From an uncultured Lachnospiraceae bacterium (GTDB taxonomy: Bacteria; Bacillota; Clostridia; Lachnospirales; Lachnospiraceae): 64,000 nucleotides of DNA. Both the position numbers and the translations under genes were made by a program. The DNA lies in the NCBI GenBank assembly GCA_910589195.1, contig CAJUTC010000008.1:1-64000 (forward strand). The letters are read 5' to 3'. Shown piece by piece: positions 63,089 to 64,000 of the stretch. The notes below the pieces were generated by a model. That model was not told the origin of the DNA, made no database searches, and was given only the letters and a program-made list of their open reading frames with translations. Positions within the stretch are counted from its first letter, which is position 1; every line of letters begins with the position of its first letter.

Positions 63089-63101
63089 AGAGAGGTATTG
63101 T

Positions 63102-64000
63102 ATGGCAGAGCAGGTAAATCAAAGGCCGGCAGAAAAAAAGGCGCCAGTTAAAAATGGTAAGAGGAAAAAACGCAGGCTTAAGCGGTTCATGATGCTGACG
63201 ATCGTTTTGGCCGTTTGTTTGGCAGGCGGTCTGTATATCCGGAAACAATCAATGGAAGCAAAAAGGACTTCTGCGCGGTCTGAAGAAAACCGGACAGCGA
63301 AGGTTGAAAAACGTGATATTACTTCTCAGCTATCTTCATCCGGAACGCTGGCGCCGAAAGATACATATGAGATCACTTCATTAGCAGAAGGAGAAGTGAT
63401 ATTGGCTGATTTTGAGGAAGGGGATCAGGTAGAGAAGGGCCAGATCCTGTATCAACTGGACGCGTCTTCTGTGGAATCGGAAGTGCAGTCAGCCAATCAT
63501 TCTTTAACCAGAGCCCAAGGCAGCTATGCGGACGCGTTATCTGATTATCAGGAAGTGATTGCCGATTACAGCGGAAATACCTATAAGGCTACTAAGTCAG
63601 GATATATTAAAAAGCTGTACATTGAAGTAGGTGACAAAGTGGGAGGCAATACCCAGCTTTGTGATATTTATGATGATCTTACTGTGGAGATCAGTCTTCC
63701 GTTTTTGGCTGGAGAAGCAGGGAGCATTGTGCCTGGCGCCGAGGCAGTGCTGTCTTTGTCGGATACGGGGGAACAACTAATCGGGATTGTAACCGCAGTA
63801 AGTCAAATGGATGAAGTGCTTACAGGAGGGACACTGGTGCGGTTTGTCACCATTGAAGCGGCCAATCCTGGAGGTCTTACTCCTGATACAGCGGCAATCG
63901 CCCAGGTAGGAGGTTGCCTTTGCGCCCAGGAAGCTTATTTTGAAGCTAAAATTAATACGGTGATGAGCGCGGATATTGAGTCCAGCGTGGAAGTGGAAGA
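63102..64000 (+). CDS. HlyD-type efflux adaptor protein (partial)
   Basis: The first 299 residues of a membrane-fusion protein that runs past the window end. A basic N-terminus, one membrane helix (about 29-46, FMMLTIVLAVCLAGGLY), then a HlyD/AcrA-type biotinyl-lipoyl hairpin: GTLAPKDTYEITSLAEGEVI, DFEEGDQVEKGQILYQLDAS and GYIKKLYIEVGDKVGGNTQL. In Firmicutes such adaptors pair with MacB-type ABC exporters encoded just downstream, which would lie beyond this window. ATG 63102 after AGAGAGGTATTGT. The gene is cut at the edge. Confidence 0.9.
   Translation, partial: MAEQVNQRPAEKKAPVKNGKRKKRRLKRFMMLTIVLAVCLAGGLYIRKQSMEAKRTSARSEENRTAKVEKRDITSQLSSSGTLAPKDTYEITSLAEGEVILADFEEGDQVEKGQILYQLDASSVESEVQSANHSLTRAQGSYADALSDYQEVIADYSGNTYKATKSGYIKKLYIEVGDKVGGNTQLCDIYDDLTVEISLPFLAGEAGSIVPGAEAVLSLSDTGEQLIGIVTAVSQMDEVLTGGTLVRFVTIEAANPGGLTPDTAAIAQVGGCLCAQEAYFEAKINTVMSADIESSVEVE

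Noticed and set aside
1..64000. CRISPR array, tRNA or rRNA genes
   Set aside because: No regularly spaced repeats, cloverleaf or rRNA segments were found on either strand by reading.

Overview
The window is bacterial chromosome from an anaerobic Firmicute, most likely a Lachnospiraceae member (Clostridium cluster XIVa). The support is a T-box-controlled leuS, a one-chain pyruvate:ferredoxin oxidoreductase, rubredoxin, VanW-type and SLH-type surface proteins, cysteine/glycine-rich small proteins and AGGAGG ribosome binding sites. This is inference from gene content, not a species call. I saw no rRNA, tRNA or CRISPR array.

Region 1 (1-3420) is a decayed mobile island. It holds an oriT-like hairpin pair, a type II restriction-modification module (methyltransferase, controller protein, and an ApaLI-like endonuclease interrupted by a frameshift in an A8 run), an XRE regulator with palindromic operators, an IS200-type transposase relic and a mobilization (Mob/Pre) protein remnant. 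Region 2 (3630-14572) is ordinary chromosome: a zinc dehydrogenase, a Uma2-family protein, an MBL hydrolase, rubredoxin, a CPBP protease, leuS, several small uncharacterised proteins and a large HTH regulator.

Region 3 (14780-20974) is a catabolic operon: an HpaI-type aldolase, a tripartite tricarboxylate transporter, an NHL-repeat protein and an LDH-type dehydrogenase, with the HTH regulator (13085-14572) divergent. Region 4 (21239-23911) has an AI-2E-type membrane protein, a nuclease-gene remnant and a PHP phosphoesterase, followed by a GC-rich structured intergenic element (23985-24108).

Region 5 (24476-36607) is the most unusual part. An IclR regulator leads an apparently single operon with a TRAP transporter, a PreA-like flavin/Fe-S oxidoreductase, a canonical aconitase-family large/small pair, two creatinase/M24-fold proteins that have lost metal ligands, a second aconitase-family large subunit that has lost all three Fe-S cysteines, two tandem paralogous small subunits, and an AbrB-type membrane protein. 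I cannot match this gene set to a pathway I know and propose it as the candidate undescribed system.

Region 6 (36995-64000) is largely housekeeping and envelope: a VanW protein, a hybrid histidine kinase, pyruvate:ferredoxin oxidoreductase, a MATE exporter, a GntR/ABC operon, a small multidrug export protein, an IlvD/Edd dehydratase, an AraC regulator, an alpha-glucosidase, an O-acetylhomoserine sulfhydrylase, cardiolipin synthase, a patatin-like lipase, an SLH protein and the start of an HlyD-type efflux adaptor that runs off the window. Three families of short dispersed repeats are scattered between genes.
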